64,000 nucleotides of DNA from an uncultured Solirubrobacterales bacterium. Lineage in GTDB: Bacteria; Actinomycetota; Thermoleophilia; Solirubrobacterales; JACPNS01. Below are positions 8,246 through 17,266 of this stretch, in pieces. The stretch spans positions 1 to 64,000 of the forward strand of contig CAKZMQ010000018.1 in assembly GCA_937128795.1 (NCBI GenBank). Direction: 5' to 3'. The first letter of the stretch is position 1. The number at the start of each line of letters is the position of its first letter. The translations under genes and the position numbers were made by a program. The notes beneath the pieces are model-generated. The model searched no databases. It was not told where the DNA came from and saw only the letters and a program-made list of their open reading frames with translations.

Positions 8246-10783
8246 ATGATTCGTTCTCTCGCCTGGCGCAGTGTCAGGGCAAGAAAAGGACGCGCTTTCC
8301 TCAACGCCGCAGGAATCGTTCTCGGAGTCGCGCTGTTCTTTTCCGTCCTTTCGCTCTCGAAGACGATCGTCTCGACCTTTGACGAACTGTTCAGCTCGGT
8401 CTACGGCGATACCGACCTGATCATCTCCGGAAACGAGGGCGTCGGCACAGTCGAAGAATCCGTGCTCGACAAAGTGCGCAGCACCAAGGGCGTCGAGGAA
8501 ACCCAATCGGTCGTATTCGCGATCATGTCCCTGGTCAAGGACGACGAAGTGGGCGGCAGCCAGGCCGACCAGGTCTTCACCAACGGCGTCGCCCCCGATT
8601 CACCCGAGCTCTCGGGTGCTGAGATCGTCGCCGGAGAGGACACCCTCGACGGCAATCAGGTGCAACTCGACGAGGGCTGGGCCAACAGCAACGGGCTCAA
8701 ACCCGGCGACAAGGCGAAATTTGCAACGCCGACCGGTGTGCATGAGTTCACAGTCAGCGCGATCTTCAAGATCGGCAAAGGTCTCGATTTCGGCGGCAGC
8801 GGCTTCGGCGTCATCAATCAGGACCTCGCACGAGAACTCTTCGACTCGCCGACTGGCTTCACGGAGATCGACGTCGCGCTCGCGCCGGGCGCCGACCTGG
8901 AAACCGTCCGCTCCGAGCTGGAGAAGATCCTCCCCGAGGGAGTCGAGGCGAAGACACCGAACGACGTCGCCGACGACATCAATGCCCAGATTCAGGGCTT
9001 CAACATCATCCTCTACTTCTTCGCCGCGATGTCGCTGTTCGTCGGCGGATTCCTGATCCTCAATTCATTCAACATGACCGTCGCGCAGCGGCTGCGCGAG
9101 ATCGGAATGCTGCGAACGCTCGGGGCCTCGCGCAAGATCGTGCGGCGAATGATCCTGGTCGAGGCGCTGCTGCTTGGAATAATCGGTTCGCTGCTGGGCA
9201 TCGTTGTCGGTCTGCTGCTGACGCAGCTGATGGTCTCGCTGGTTGCTTCGATCGGATTCCCGGTCGGAGCAGTCTCGTACGCGCCCGAGGCGTTCATCAT
9301 TGCGCCGATCCTCGGTGTTTCAGCGACAGTGTTCGGCGCGCTCAGACCGGCGATCCGCGCAAGCCGAATTCCACCGATTCAGGCTGTTCTCACCGAACAT
9401 CGGGCCGAACCGCTCAAGCTGAAGCGTCGCCTGACCGTCGGAACGGTGCTGGTCGCGCTCGGACTCGCCGGTGTCTTCACCCTGGCCTCTGCAACGTCAT
9501 TCCCAACGCCGATTCTGTTGGCCGGAGCATTCGGAGTTGTGTTCCTCTTCTCCGGGGTGATCATGATCGGCCCGGTGATCGTTCCCTGGCTCGTCCGCGG
9601 CGAGAGTTGGCCGCTGCGCAAGACAACACAGATCGAAGGTCGAATGGCCGCCGACAACGCCAGGGCCAACCCGATCCGCACGGCTTCGACGGCGTCCGGA
9701 CTGATGATCGGCATCGCCCTGGTCGCAGCTATCGGAAGTCTCGGGTCGAGTTTCATCGGCAGCATTTCCGACGATCTCGACAAGGAACTCAAGAACGACT
9801 TCACCGTGCAGCCAAAGGGCTTCGGCCAGGGCGGACCGACGCCGACGATCTCGGCCGCAGCGATCGGCCAGATCAAAGATCTGCCGGGCGCGAAGGACGC
9901 GACCGGTACGAGGTTCCTCTTCCTGACCAGCGGCTACGGAAAGAATTACTCGGCGTGGAGCCTTGACCCGTCGAACTACGCCGAGTTTGCCAATTCCGAG
10001 TTCGTGGATGCAGACGCCGACGAAGTTTTCGCAAAGCTTGCCGAAGGACAGGTGACCGTCCCGGAAGCGCTGGCCGAGGGCAAAAAGACGAAGGTTGGCG
10101 ACACGATCACGCTTGAGGGCCCGCGCGGCTCCAAGAAGCTGACCGTCGCTGGAATCCAGACCGGCAGTTCGTTCGCGGCACAATCGATCACGATGTCAGA
10201 CGAAACCTGGATGTCGGTCTACGGCATCGACGGATTCACCCAGATACTCGTGCTCGCCGACGACCCGGACAACCCCGGCCCGCTCGAAGATCAACTAAGG
10301 GCCCTGGTCGCCGCCGAGTATCCGACCTTCGAAGTGCTTTCGAACGAGGAGATCAAACAACAGATCCAAGACCAGATCAACCAGGTCTTCGCGATCTTCT
10401 ACGTGATCATGCTGGTTGCGATCATCGTCAGTCTTCTCGGTGTCATCAACACTCTGTTGATGAACGTTTTCGAGCGCACCCGCGAGATCGGCGTGCTGCG
10501 AGCGATCGGTTCGAGTCGCTGGCAGGTTCGACGAATAATCATCGCGGAGTCACTGCTGCTTACGCTGGCTGGGGCGATCCTCGGACTACTTGTCGGGATG
10601 GCGTTGGGATACGCGTTCGTAAAGGGCATCGCCGCGTCGGGCCAAGAGGTCGCGTTTCACCCACCAATCCCCGCGATCGTGTTGGTGGCCATCCTGTCTG
10701 TCATTTTCGGAGTGATCGCGGCGCTGCTGCCGGCCAGGCGCGCCGCAAAGATGAACGTCATCGAGGCCGTTTCCTACGAGTAG
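8246..10783 (+). CDS. ABC transporter permease with two FtsX domains
   Basis: An 845-residue membrane protein of the FtsX-like permease family. A first transmembrane helix (about 18-40) is followed by a large extracytoplasmic MacB periplasmic-core-like domain, three helices ending in an FtsX domain (about 250-380), two extra helices (about 395-450), a second extracytoplasmic domain, and a second FtsX domain (about 715-840). The coupling-region motif RLREIGMLRTLGASRKIVRR has its counterpart ERTREIGVLRAIGSSRWQVRR in the second half. One long polypeptide with two FtsX units is common in actinobacteria, where it replaces a homodimer. It pairs with the ATPase just upstream. Substrate unknown. Confidence 0.92.
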   Translation: MIRSLAWRSVRARKGRAFLNAAGIVLGVALFFSVLSLSKTIVSTFDELFSSVYGDTDLIISGNEGVGTVEESVLDKVRSTKGVEETQSVVFAIMSLVKDDEVGGSQADQVFTNGVAPDSPELSGAEIVAGEDTLDGNQVQLDEGWANSNGLKPGDKAKFATPTGVHEFTVSAIFKIGKGLDFGGSGFGVINQDLARELFDSPTGFTEIDVALAPGADLETVRSELEKILPEGVEAKTPNDVADDINAQIQGFNIILYFFAAMSLFVGGFLILNSFNMTVAQRLREIGMLRTLGASRKIVRRMILVEALLLGIIGSLLGIVVGLLLTQLMVSLVASIGFPVGAVSYAPEAFIIAPILGVSATVFGALRPAIRASRIPPIQAVLTEHRAEPLKLKRRLTVGTVLVALGLAGVFTLASATSFPTPILLAGAFGVVFLFSGVIMIGPVIVPWLVRGESWPLRKTTQIEGRMAADNARANPIRTASTASGLMIGIALVAAIGSLGSSFIGSISDDLDKELKNDFTVQPKGFGQGGPTPTISAAAIGQIKDLPGAKDATGTRFLFLTSGYGKNYSAWSLDPSNYAEFANSEFVDADADEVFAKLAEGQVTVPEALAEGKKTKVGDTITLEGPRGSKKLTVAGIQTGSSFAAQSITMSDETWMSVYGIDGFTQILVLADDPDNPGPLEDQLRALVAAEYPTFEVLSNEEIKQQIQDQINQVFAIFYVIMLVAIIVSLLGVINTLLMNVFERTREIGVLRAIGSSRWQVRRIIIAESLLLTLAGAILGLLVGMALGYAFVKGIAASGQEVAFHPPIPAIVLVAILSVIFGVIAALLPARRAAKMNVIEAVSYE

Positions 10784-10852
10784 CCGATTGGGGTTTGATG
10801 CTGCCAGCGAGCTGTCTGTCGTTTTCGAACTGGCGACCCTGATTGGAATGGC

Positions 10853-10901
10853 GTGAAATGGTCCAGGACTCTCCCTCCGGGGGACTCCTGGACCATTTCA
10901 C
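10853..10901. terminator. Perfect 16-bp hairpin downstream of the ABC exporter
   Basis: Arms 10853-10868 and 10886-10901 are perfectly complementary (GTGAAATGGTCCAGGA), with a 17-base loop that can itself form a four-pair C/G stem. It lies 70 bases after the permease stop codon. No T-run follows, so it would be a Rho-assisted or stabilising hairpin rather than a textbook terminator. Confidence 0.55.
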
Positions 10902-10948
10902 CCCTTCGGAATCACCCGCGAAAAAACGAGCCCCCACGTCCGCGCGCT

Positions 10949-11041
10949 ATTCCCGCTTGCAACCTCGGACCTCGCAAGCATTCCCGCTTGCAACCTCGGA
11001 CCTCGCAAACTATTCCCGCTTGCAACCTCGGACCTCGCAAG
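10949..11041 (+). repeat. Three tandem copies of a 30-bp repeat, period 31-32
   Basis: Copies at 10949-10978, 10980-11009 and 11012-11041 are identical over 29 bases and share the core TTGCAACCTCGGACC. Only one or two bases separate them. The same core forms the right arm of the hairpin at 7313-7337, and its reverse complement appears degenerately near 42005, so this is a dispersed family in this genome. Here the copies are all in one orientation and cannot fold on each other. Confidence 0.85.
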
Positions 11042-11100
11042 CCCTCTCGCTCCCCCCAAGATCCATCCCTCATGCCCGCACACCCCCAGCGCCGAATCAG

Positions 11101-11177
11101 CGGGCGTGTGTCGGGGGATCTTGTCCCCGCAGACGTTGGCACCAGTCGAGGAGACAAGATCCCCCGGCGCGCGCCCG
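11101..11177 (+). terminator. Large inverted repeat with GGGGGATCTTGTC core between convergent genes
   Basis: Arms 11101-11125 and 11153-11177 pair over 25 positions; 22 are Watson-Crick and the three exceptions are T opposite G, around a 27-base loop. The core GGGGGATCTTGTC pairs perfectly with GACAAGATCCCCC. In plus-strand RNA the three exceptions are tolerated G-U pairs, but in minus-strand RNA they become A-C mismatches. The structure is therefore better in plus-strand RNA, even though it abuts the stop of the minus-strand aconitase gene. Terminator or RNA-stability element. Confidence 0.55.
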
Positions 11178-11183
11178 CGTATT

Positions 11184-14081
11184 TCAGCTGGAGACGAGCT
11201 GTCGAAGCACGTAAGGAAGGATCCCGCCGTGTTCGAAGTAGTCGATCTCGATCGGCGTGTCGATGCGGGCGATCACCTTGGTCTCGTGGGTGGTGTCGTC
11301 GGCGCGATGAATGACCAATGTCAGTTCCTGGCGCGGCTGCACACCCTTTTCGACGCCAATCAGATGGAACTGCTCCGAACCGTCGATACCGAGCGACCCG
11401 GCGGTTTCGCCGCCCAGGAACTGGCAGGGAAGCACGCCCATGCCAATGAGGTTGCTGCGGTGAATTCGCTCGTAGCTCTCGGCGACGACGGCGCGCACGC
11501 CCAGCAGACTGGTGCCCTTGGCCGCCCAGTCGCGCGAAGAACCCGACCCGTACTCCTTGCCGGCGAAGATCATCAGCGACTTGCCGGCCTCCTTGTACTT
11601 GGCCGCCGCATCGAAAATGTCCATCTCTTCGACCTGCCCGTTGCGATGCAACGTCACCCCGCCCTCGGTGCCGGGTGCCATCAGATTGCGGATTCGTACG
11701 TTGGCGAAGGTGCCGCGCGTCATAATGCGGTCATTGCCTCTGCGTGATCCGTACGAGTTGAAGTCGCGCTTCTCCACGCCATGCTCGTTCAAGAAACGGC
11801 CGGCAGGTGAATCCTCCTTGATCGCTCCGGCGGGGCTGATGTGGTCGGTGGTGACCGAGTCGCCCAAAACCGCCAACGCGCGCGCGCCGTGGATCGGCTG
11901 CAACGGAGACGGTTCGAGCTGGAAGTCCTCGAAGAACGGCGGCTCCTGGATGTAGGTCGAGGACCGGTCCCACTCATAGACCAGCCCGGTCTTGCCGGGA
12001 ATCTCATTCCACATCGGATTCTGCTCGGCGAAGTCACCGTACAGCCGACGGAAGGTGTCAGGCTCGAGCGCGCTGCTCAGCAGCTCCCGCACCTCGTCGA
12101 GTGAGGGCCAGATGTCCTTCAGAAACACATCCGCACCGTCCGACCCCTGGCCGAGCGGCTCTTTGGTGATGTCCTTCTCGACCGAACCGGCCAGCGCGAA
12201 CGCGACCACCAGCGGCGGACTCATCAGGAAGTTTGCCTTGATGTTCTGGTGGACGCGCGCCTCGAAGTTGCGGTTTCCGCTCAAGACGCTGGCGGCGATG
12301 ATGTCGTTCTCGGTGATCGCCTGCTCGATCCCGGTGTCGAGCGGACCGGAGTTGCCGATACACGTCGTGCAGCCGTAGCCGACGAGGTTGAAACCGAGCT
12401 TGTTCAGATACGGCTGCAGACCGGTCTGTTCGAGATAGTCGCTGACCACACGCGAGCCGGGCGCAAGCGAAGTCTTCACCGCGGGATTGACATCCAAACC
12501 CTTCTCCACGGCCTTCTTGGCCAGCAGACCGGCGGCCAGCATGACCGACGGGTTGGAGGTGTTGGTGCAGGACGTGATCGCCGCAATCAGCACGTCGCCA
12601 TGGGCAATCTCGACGTCCACGCGTTCGCCCTCTTCGGACTGCGTCAGGTCTTCGAGCTGCAGTAGGTCACCGGTCGGTCGATTGCCGACCATCTCGTCCT
12701 CGCCGATCAGGCTGGTGTCCGCCTGGTGACCCTCTTCGCCTTCGTGCGCCTGGTCGCCGCCACCGTTGGTGCCGATCATCATGCCGTCGTGCGGGAGCGC
12801 AACCGACGCGGGGTAGCTCTTGCTCAGTTCGTCGGCCGCCTTTCCGTAGCCGTTGGCGTCGGTCGGCGCCTGGAAAAGCTCGATGAATCGATCCTTCAGC
12901 CCGGTCAGATCGATGCGATCCTGCGGGCGCTTGGGACCGGACACGCTTGGCTCGATCGAATCGAGGTCCAGTTTCAGGTCGACGCTGTACTCACAGTCGC
13001 CCGCCATCGGCATTCCGTAAAGCCCCTGAGCGCGGAAATAGTTGGCGACGGTCTCGATGTGTGCCTCTTCGCGGCCGGTCAAACGCATGTACTCGACCGA
13101 GCGATCGTCGAACGGGAAGAATCCCATCGTCGCCCCATATTCGGGAGCCATGTTGCTGATCGTCGCGCGATCCGGCACCGACAACGACTCGGCACCGGGC
13201 CCATAAAACTCGACAAACTTACCGACAACCCCCTGCGCGCGCAGCATCTCAGTGACGCGCAGCACCATGTCGGTCGCCGTCACACCTTCGTGCAGCGCGC
13301 CGGTCAATTCGACGCCGACAACGTCCGGGGTCAAGAAGTAGACCGGCTGCCCAAGCATTCCAGCCTCCGCCTCGATGCCACCAACGCCCCAGCCGACCAC
13401 GCCGATGCCGTTGATCATCGTCGTGTGCGAGTCGGTGCCGACAAGCGTGTCGGGAAAGAAAACGCCGTCGCGCTCAAGTACGCACTGGGCCAGATATTCG
13501 AGGTTGACCTGGTGGACGATGCCGATTCCGCTCGGTACGACCTTGAACGCGTCGAATGCCTGCATCCCCCACTTCAAGAACTCATAGCGCTCGCGGTTGC
13601 GCGTGAACTCGATCGCCATGTTGCGTTCGAACGACGTGCCGGTACTCGCAAAGTCAACCTGGACCGAGTGATCGACGACCAGATCGACTGGGACGAGCGG
13701 CTCGATGACCTTCGGGTCCTTGCCCATCCGCTCGACTGCCGAGCGCATCGCCGCGAGATCAACGAGCAGCGGCACACCGGTGAAGTCCTGCAGAACAATG
13801 CGCGCGACAACGAACGGAATCTCGTCGGTGCGTTCGGACTTGGCCTGCCAGTTGGCAAGCTGACGAACGTGTTCCTCGGTTATCCGCTTGCCGTCGCAAT
13901 TGCGTAGTACGGACTCGAGAACCAGTCGGATGCTGACCGGCAGTTTCGAGACGGGCCCGATGCCGGCTGCCTCCAGTTTCGGAAGCGAGTAGTACGACCC
14001 GGCGCGAGCACCTTCGCCCGCAGAACCGGTCGCAAAGGTGTCGAGAGTGTTTAGGGGGTCGTTTGGCACTTGCGGGTGCAT
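11184..14081 (-). CDS. acnA: Aconitate hydratase A
   Basis: A 965-residue aconitase converting citrate to isocitrate in the TCA cycle. The [4Fe-4S] cysteine ligands appear in [12 protein letters not shown] and in [12 protein letters not shown]. The substrate-site motifs [20 protein letters not shown] and the C-terminal swivel-domain [16 protein letters not shown] are intact. It is about 60 residues longer than typical AcnA (near 900) because of an acidic, Gly/His/Glu-rich insert just before the first cysteine motif ([18 protein letters not shown] and following). It is a single gene, divergent from the Pro/Gln-rich gene at 14240. Assignment is firm; the insert probably forms a surface loop. 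Confidence 0.97.
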   Translation of the reverse strand: MHPQVPNDPLNTLDTFATGSAGEGARAGSYYSLPKLEAAGIGPVSKLPVSIRLVLESVLRNCDGKRITEEHVRQLANWQAKSERTDEIPFVVARIVLQDFTGVPLLVDLAAMRSAVERMGKDPKVIEPLVPVDLVVDHSVQVDFASTGTSFERNMAIEFTRNRERYEFLKWGMQAFDAFKVVPSGIGIVHQVNLEYLAQCVLERDGVFFPDTLVGTDSHTTMINGIGVVGWGVGGIEAEAGMLGQPVYFLTPDVVGVELTGALHEGVTATDMVLRVTEMLRAQGVVGKFVEFYGPGAESLSVPDRATISNMAPEYGATMGFFPFDDRSVEYMRLTGREEAHIETVANYFRAQGLYGMPMAGDCEYSVDLKLDLDSIEPSVSGPKRPQDRIDLTGLKDRFIELFQAPTDANGYGKAADELSKSYPASVALPHDGMMIGTNGGGDQAHEGEEGHQADTSLIGEDEMVGNRPTGDLLQLEDLTQSEEGERVDVEIAHGDVLIAAITSCTNTSNPSVMLAAGLLAKKAVEKGLDVNPAVKTSLAPGSRVVSDYLEQTGLQPYLNKLGFNLVGYGCTTCIGNSGPLDTGIEQAITENDIIAASVLSGNRNFEARVHQNIKANFLMSPPLVVAFALAGSVEKDITKEPLGQGSDGADVFLKDIWPSLDEVRELLSSALEPDTFRRLYGDFAEQNPMWNEIPGKTGLVYEWDRSSTYIQEPPFFEDFQLEPSPLQPIHGARALAVLGDSVTTDHISPAGAIKEDSPAGRFLNEHGVEKRDFNSYGSRRGNDRIMTRGTFANVRIRNLMAPGTEGGVTLHRNGQVEEMDIFDAAAKYKEAGKSLMIFAGKEYGSGSSRDWAAKGTSLLGVRAVVAESYERIHRSNLIGMGVLPCQFLGGETAGSLGIDGSEQFHLIGVEKGVQPRQELTLVIHRADDTTHETKVIARIDTPIEIDYFEHGGILPYVLRQLVSS

Positions 14082-14239
14082 CGTACTAAGACGCCAATTC
14101 CGCCACTTTCACGAACGCGAAACTCGGCAATCGCGGCTGCGCAGTTCAAGGAGCACGTCGGGAATGGTCGAGAAGTTTCACGTCGGCGCGGACAAGGACT
14201 TTCTGCGCCAAACTTGAAGGCCACGCAGTTTCCATCCAG

Positions 14240-14986
14240 ATGAACGCACCGCAACCGCATCAACCAGGGCAACAGCCGCCGACTCCGCCGACCGGTGGCG
14301 CTCAGCCATTCGCGTCGACGCCCGCCGCCGCCTTCGTGCCGGCCAATCAACCTCAGTTGCTTTCTCTCGTGCCACCGATCGCCGCGGCATCGGGCGAGGG
14401 CGTTCGCCACCCGGATCCGCTCGCACAGCCGCAGCCGCAATCCCAGCAACCGCAGCCCACCGCAACGCCAACTGCCCCGGTCAAGCCGCGGACTCCGATC
14501 ACACCGTTGATTGCTCTGTCGCCGGGCATGCCGATCGCCAACGCATTGACGGTCGCGCCTGTGGTCACGCCGGCACCGCAACAATTTGCCGGTTACCCGC
14601 AGCAGATGCAATTCGGTCAATCGCCGGGCGCAACTGCGTTTCCGTTCCACTCGGCGCCGGCGTTTGCTGCGCCGTCGCCCTGGGGCTACCCGCCGCAGCC
14701 CGCCTATCCCCAGTACATGGCGGGTCCGCAAACCTACGTCGCGATGGTCAGCCTCTGGCCGCAGCCTCAACCGCCGCAGCAGATGTATTCACCGCCGATG
14801 TACGCGCCGCCGATGTACACGCAGCAGCAATACGCGCCGATGCCGCAGGCGGTGCCATACGGCTACCCCGCCATGCCGCCGGCGTACGCGCCTTACGCGT
14901 ATCCAGCCGCGCCGACGCAGCCCTATCCGCCGCAGCCGCAGCAACACGTGCCGCCGCAGCCGCAGCAGGGACCGCCGGGATTCTGA
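14240..14986 (+). CDS. Proline/glutamine-rich low-complexity protein
   Basis: A predicted 248-residue protein dominated by Pro, Gln, Ala and Tyr, with tandem MYAPPMY/PPQP-like motifs in the C-terminal half (for example MYSPPMYAPPMYTQQQY). It shows no catalytic domain, no signal peptide and no transmembrane helix. Composition resembles disordered, possibly condensate-forming or surface-adhesive segments. The frame stays open to a stop directly adjacent to the thioredoxin reductase stop on the other strand, which supports a real gene. The amino-acid bias alone could also keep such a frame open. I do not recognise the family and assign no function. Confidence 0.5.
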   Translation: MNAPQPHQPGQQPPTPPTGGAQPFASTPAAAFVPANQPQLLSLVPPIAAASGEGVRHPDPLAQPQPQSQQPQPTATPTAPVKPRTPITPLIALSPGMPIANALTVAPVVTPAPQQFAGYPQQMQFGQSPGATAFPFHSAPAFAAPSPWGYPPQPAYPQYMAGPQTYVAMVSLWPQPQPPQQMYSPPMYAPPMYTQQQYAPMPQAVPYGYPAMPPAYAPYAYPAAPTQPYPPQPQQHVPPQPQQGPPGF

Positions 14987-15934
14987 TCAGGCAGTCGCCT
15001 TCGTCCGCTTCGCTGCCTCGACGTGCGCCGCGGCAGCGAGTGCGGCGGTCGTCGCGTCGCCAACCGCATTGGTGATCTGACGGACGTACTGCGAACGAAC
15101 GTCGCCCGCCGCGAACAGTCCGGGCGTCTTCGTCTCCATCTTGGCGTCGGTGAGTATGTGCCCGCCTTCGTCGGTTTCGACCAAGCCGTCCTCGAAGATG
15201 TCCGAGTGCGGGGTGAATCCGACGAACGGGAAAACCGCGTCGACCGCGATCTCAGAAACCTCGCCGGTCTCGTTGTTCTTTACGCGCAGCCCGGTGACTT
15301 TTCCGTCGCCGACGATCTCCTCGACTACCGAATTGAGGATCTTCTCGGTTTTGCCAGTGGCGTCAAAGTGCTCGACCAGCACCGGTGAAGCGCGGAATTC
15401 GTCCCGACGGTGCACGAGATAGACCTTCGACCCGTAGCGAGTGAGGAACGCGCCCTCTTCGAGCGCAGAGTCGCCGCCGCCGACGACCGCGATCGTCTTG
15501 TCCTGGAAGAACGCTCCATCGCAGACGGCGCAATAGGACACGCCTGCACCGGCGAGTTCCTGCTCACCGGGAACGCCGAGTTTGCGCGCCTCGCCACCTA
15601 CGGTCACGATCACTGACAGCGCGCGGTATTCCTCGCCCTCGTCGGTTTCGATCACGAACTCGTCGCCCTGTTTGCTGATCTTGCTGACTGTGCCGAACTC
15701 GAACTCGGCACCAAACTTCTTGGCGTGCTCCTCGAACTTCTGCGCGACTTCGGGCCCAGTCTGCATCGAGAGCCCGGGATAGTCGTCGATGTCGGCGGTG
15801 TTCCAGAGCTGACCACCGACCGCTCCGCGCTCGAGCACGATCGTCTTCACGCGTGAGCGTCCGGCATAGAGCGCGGCGGTTATCCCTGCCGGTCCGCCGC
15901 CGACGATCGCGATTTCGTAGTTGTTGTCACTCAA
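14987..15934 (-). CDS. trxB: Thioredoxin-disulfide reductase
   Basis: A 315-residue FAD/NADPH flavoprotein that reduces thioredoxin. The FAD-binding IVGGGPAGITAALYAGR is at the N-terminus, the redox-active CAVC in SYCAVCDGAFF, the NADPH-site GGGDSALEEGAFLT, and the second FAD motif GLFAAGDVRSQYVRQ near the end. The frame extends upstream, but TTG 15934 (LSDNNYEIAIVGGG) gives normal TrxB length and is preceded by AAAGG. No thioredoxin gene adjoins it. It lies about 50 bases downstream of the flippase-like gene on the same strand, so they may be cotranscribed. Confidence 0.95.
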   Translation of the reverse strand: MSDNNYEIAIVGGGPAGITAALYAGRSRVKTIVLERGAVGGQLWNTADIDDYPGLSMQTGPEVAQKFEEHAKKFGAEFEFGTVSKISKQGDEFVIETDEGEEYRALSVIVTVGGEARKLGVPGEQELAGAGVSYCAVCDGAFFQDKTIAVVGGGDSALEEGAFLTRYGSKVYLVHRRDEFRASPVLVEHFDATGKTEKILNSVVEEIVGDGKVTGLRVKNNETGEVSEIAVDAVFPFVGFTPHSDIFEDGLVETDEGGHILTDAKMETKTPGLFAAGDVRSQYVRQITNAVGDATTAALAAAAHVEAAKRTKATA

Positions 15935-15986
15935 TGTCTTTCGCCTTTCGCCACGGCGTTCGTTGACGCGGTGTTGGTGGAAACCC

Positions 15987-17168
15987 TCAGGCGCCCTTGT
16001 CGGCGTCCAATACTTCACTTTGTATAGTAGCGCCCGCCGCTTGCCATTCGACAACATCCTTGCGCAGTCGCACGAATGCGATCACTCCGGGGATCGTCGG
16101 CATTATGAACGCGAACACACGGTACGCGAGCACCGCGAGGACGGCCGTTTCCAGCGCCACGCCGAACGCGGCATAGCTGCCGATCATTCCGCCCTCGACC
16201 GCGCCGACCCCGCCGGGAGTCGGGATGACGTTGGCAATCATTCCGACGAAATATCCCATCACCAGCACCCCGATCTCCGGCGATTGGCCGAACGCCTGAA
16301 AGCACGCCCAAAGCGTGGCAATGTCGAAGAACCACCAGCCCGGCGCACCGAGCAGCCCGGGCTCGCGCCTGCGGATCAAACGGACCGCGACGCGCGTTCC
16401 GTGCCCCAGCAGTGCCGGTACGGCCGCCGCCTTCCGCGCCAACCCTGCAACTCGCCCGCGCCCGTCGGACCAGCGCGCCGCCATCCGCTCGAGGTTCCCG
16501 GGGATCAACAACGCCGCGAGAAAAACCGCAATCACAATGCCACCGAAGATTGCCGGCACAATGGTCACGCCGAACGGGTTCGAACCGGGAATCACGCCGG
16601 CGCGCAGAAGCACCCCAACAATCACGAGCGCCATCATGAAAATCGCGTACAACAACACATAGAACGCCACGAGATAGCTGACCGACATCCGCCGCCCCAT
16701 GCCCGCCTTGCGAACGGCCCAAAAGGTGAGTGCGATGCCGCCTGCTCCGGCGGCGCCGAAAAGACGGGTCGCTGCAACGCCCGCCATTGATATCCGATAG
16801 CTACCGGCCCAGCCGATCAACGGAATCTTCTCGATGAATACGGCACGGAACAGCCAGATGTAGGACAGATACGACAGCAACTCCATCACGAAGGCCACCG
16901 CGAGCCAGCTGCGGTCACCCTCGTCGCGGACCGTCTCGAGACTGTTCCGGATGCCCGGAAGTTGCGGCAGCACTCCATACAGAAAGGCGAGAACGACGAC
17001 GATGAAGGCTATGCCGAAGAACAGCGTGCGACGGCTGAAGAAGGACGCCTTGAATCGTTCCCAGGCCTGTTCGACCTGATCCTCCGCCCCGTCACCCTCC
17101 TCGACATCCACCAGATCCTCCAGCTCTTGCTCGAGGGTTGTGGGGCGCTGTAGATCGGAATCCTTCAC
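15987..17168 (-). CDS. Lysylphosphatidylglycerol-synthase-type (UPF0104) membrane protein
   Basis: A 393-residue polytopic protein of the LPG_synthase_TM family (flippase-like domain of MprF relatives). An acidic soluble N-terminus (about 1-45, rich in Glu/Asp) precedes about eight hydrophobic helices. The family motif NVIPTPGGVGAVEGGMIG occurs at about 315-335, before the last helices. There is no aminoacyl-transferase domain, so it would translocate or handle a lipid rather than aminoacylate it. It starts with GTG 17168, next to a perfect palindrome GATCGGCCGATC (17169-17180) in the divergent promoter region. Specific lipid substrate unknown. Confidence 0.82.
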   Translation of the reverse strand: MKDSDLQRPTTLEQELEDLVDVEEGDGAEDQVEQAWERFKASFFSRRTLFFGIAFIVVVLAFLYGVLPQLPGIRNSLETVRDEGDRSWLAVAFVMELLSYLSYIWLFRAVFIEKIPLIGWAGSYRISMAGVAATRLFGAAGAGGIALTFWAVRKAGMGRRMSVSYLVAFYVLLYAIFMMALVIVGVLLRAGVIPGSNPFGVTIVPAIFGGIVIAVFLAALLIPGNLERMAARWSDGRGRVAGLARKAAAVPALLGHGTRVAVRLIRRREPGLLGAPGWWFFDIATLWACFQAFGQSPEIGVLVMGYFVGMIANVIPTPGGVGAVEGGMIGSYAAFGVALETAVLAVLAYRVFAFIMPTIPGVIAFVRLRKDVVEWQAAGATIQSEVLDADKGA

Positions 17169-17266
17169 GATCGGCCGATCATATAGAGCGCCTCACCCGC
17201 GAAACAACCGACGACCTGAGCAGCTTTCCGCTGGGCCGTCGGAGGAGTAGATACAATCCGCGCGCC

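Larger units (their letters stand above)
10784..11183. other. 400-bp gene-free region between ABC permease and aconitase, rich in hairpins and repeats
   Basis: No convincing gene. From left to right it contains a perfect 16-bp inverted repeat (10853-10901), three direct copies of a repeat built on TTGCAACCTCGGACC (10949-11041), and a 25-bp-arm inverted repeat (11101-11177) ending six bases before the aconitase stop codon. The neighbouring genes converge here, so transcription termination from both sides is the simplest role. Short open frames across the repeats are artefacts of the repetition. Confidence 0.75.

Noticed and set aside
10949..11041. Possible CRISPR array (three regular 30-bp repeats)
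   Set aside because: Only one or two bases separate the copies, so there are no spacers, and no cas genes are in the window.
12726..13907. 393-codon plus-strand frame opposite aconitase
   Set aside because: Antisense shadow of a certain gene; Arg/His/Asp-rich with no recognisable domain.
14051..14770. 239-codon minus-strand frame opposite the Pro/Gln-rich gene
   Set aside because: Arg/Gly/Leu-rich antisense composition, overlaps the aconitase start, and no domain; the plus-strand frame is the better candidate, though itself only moderately supported.
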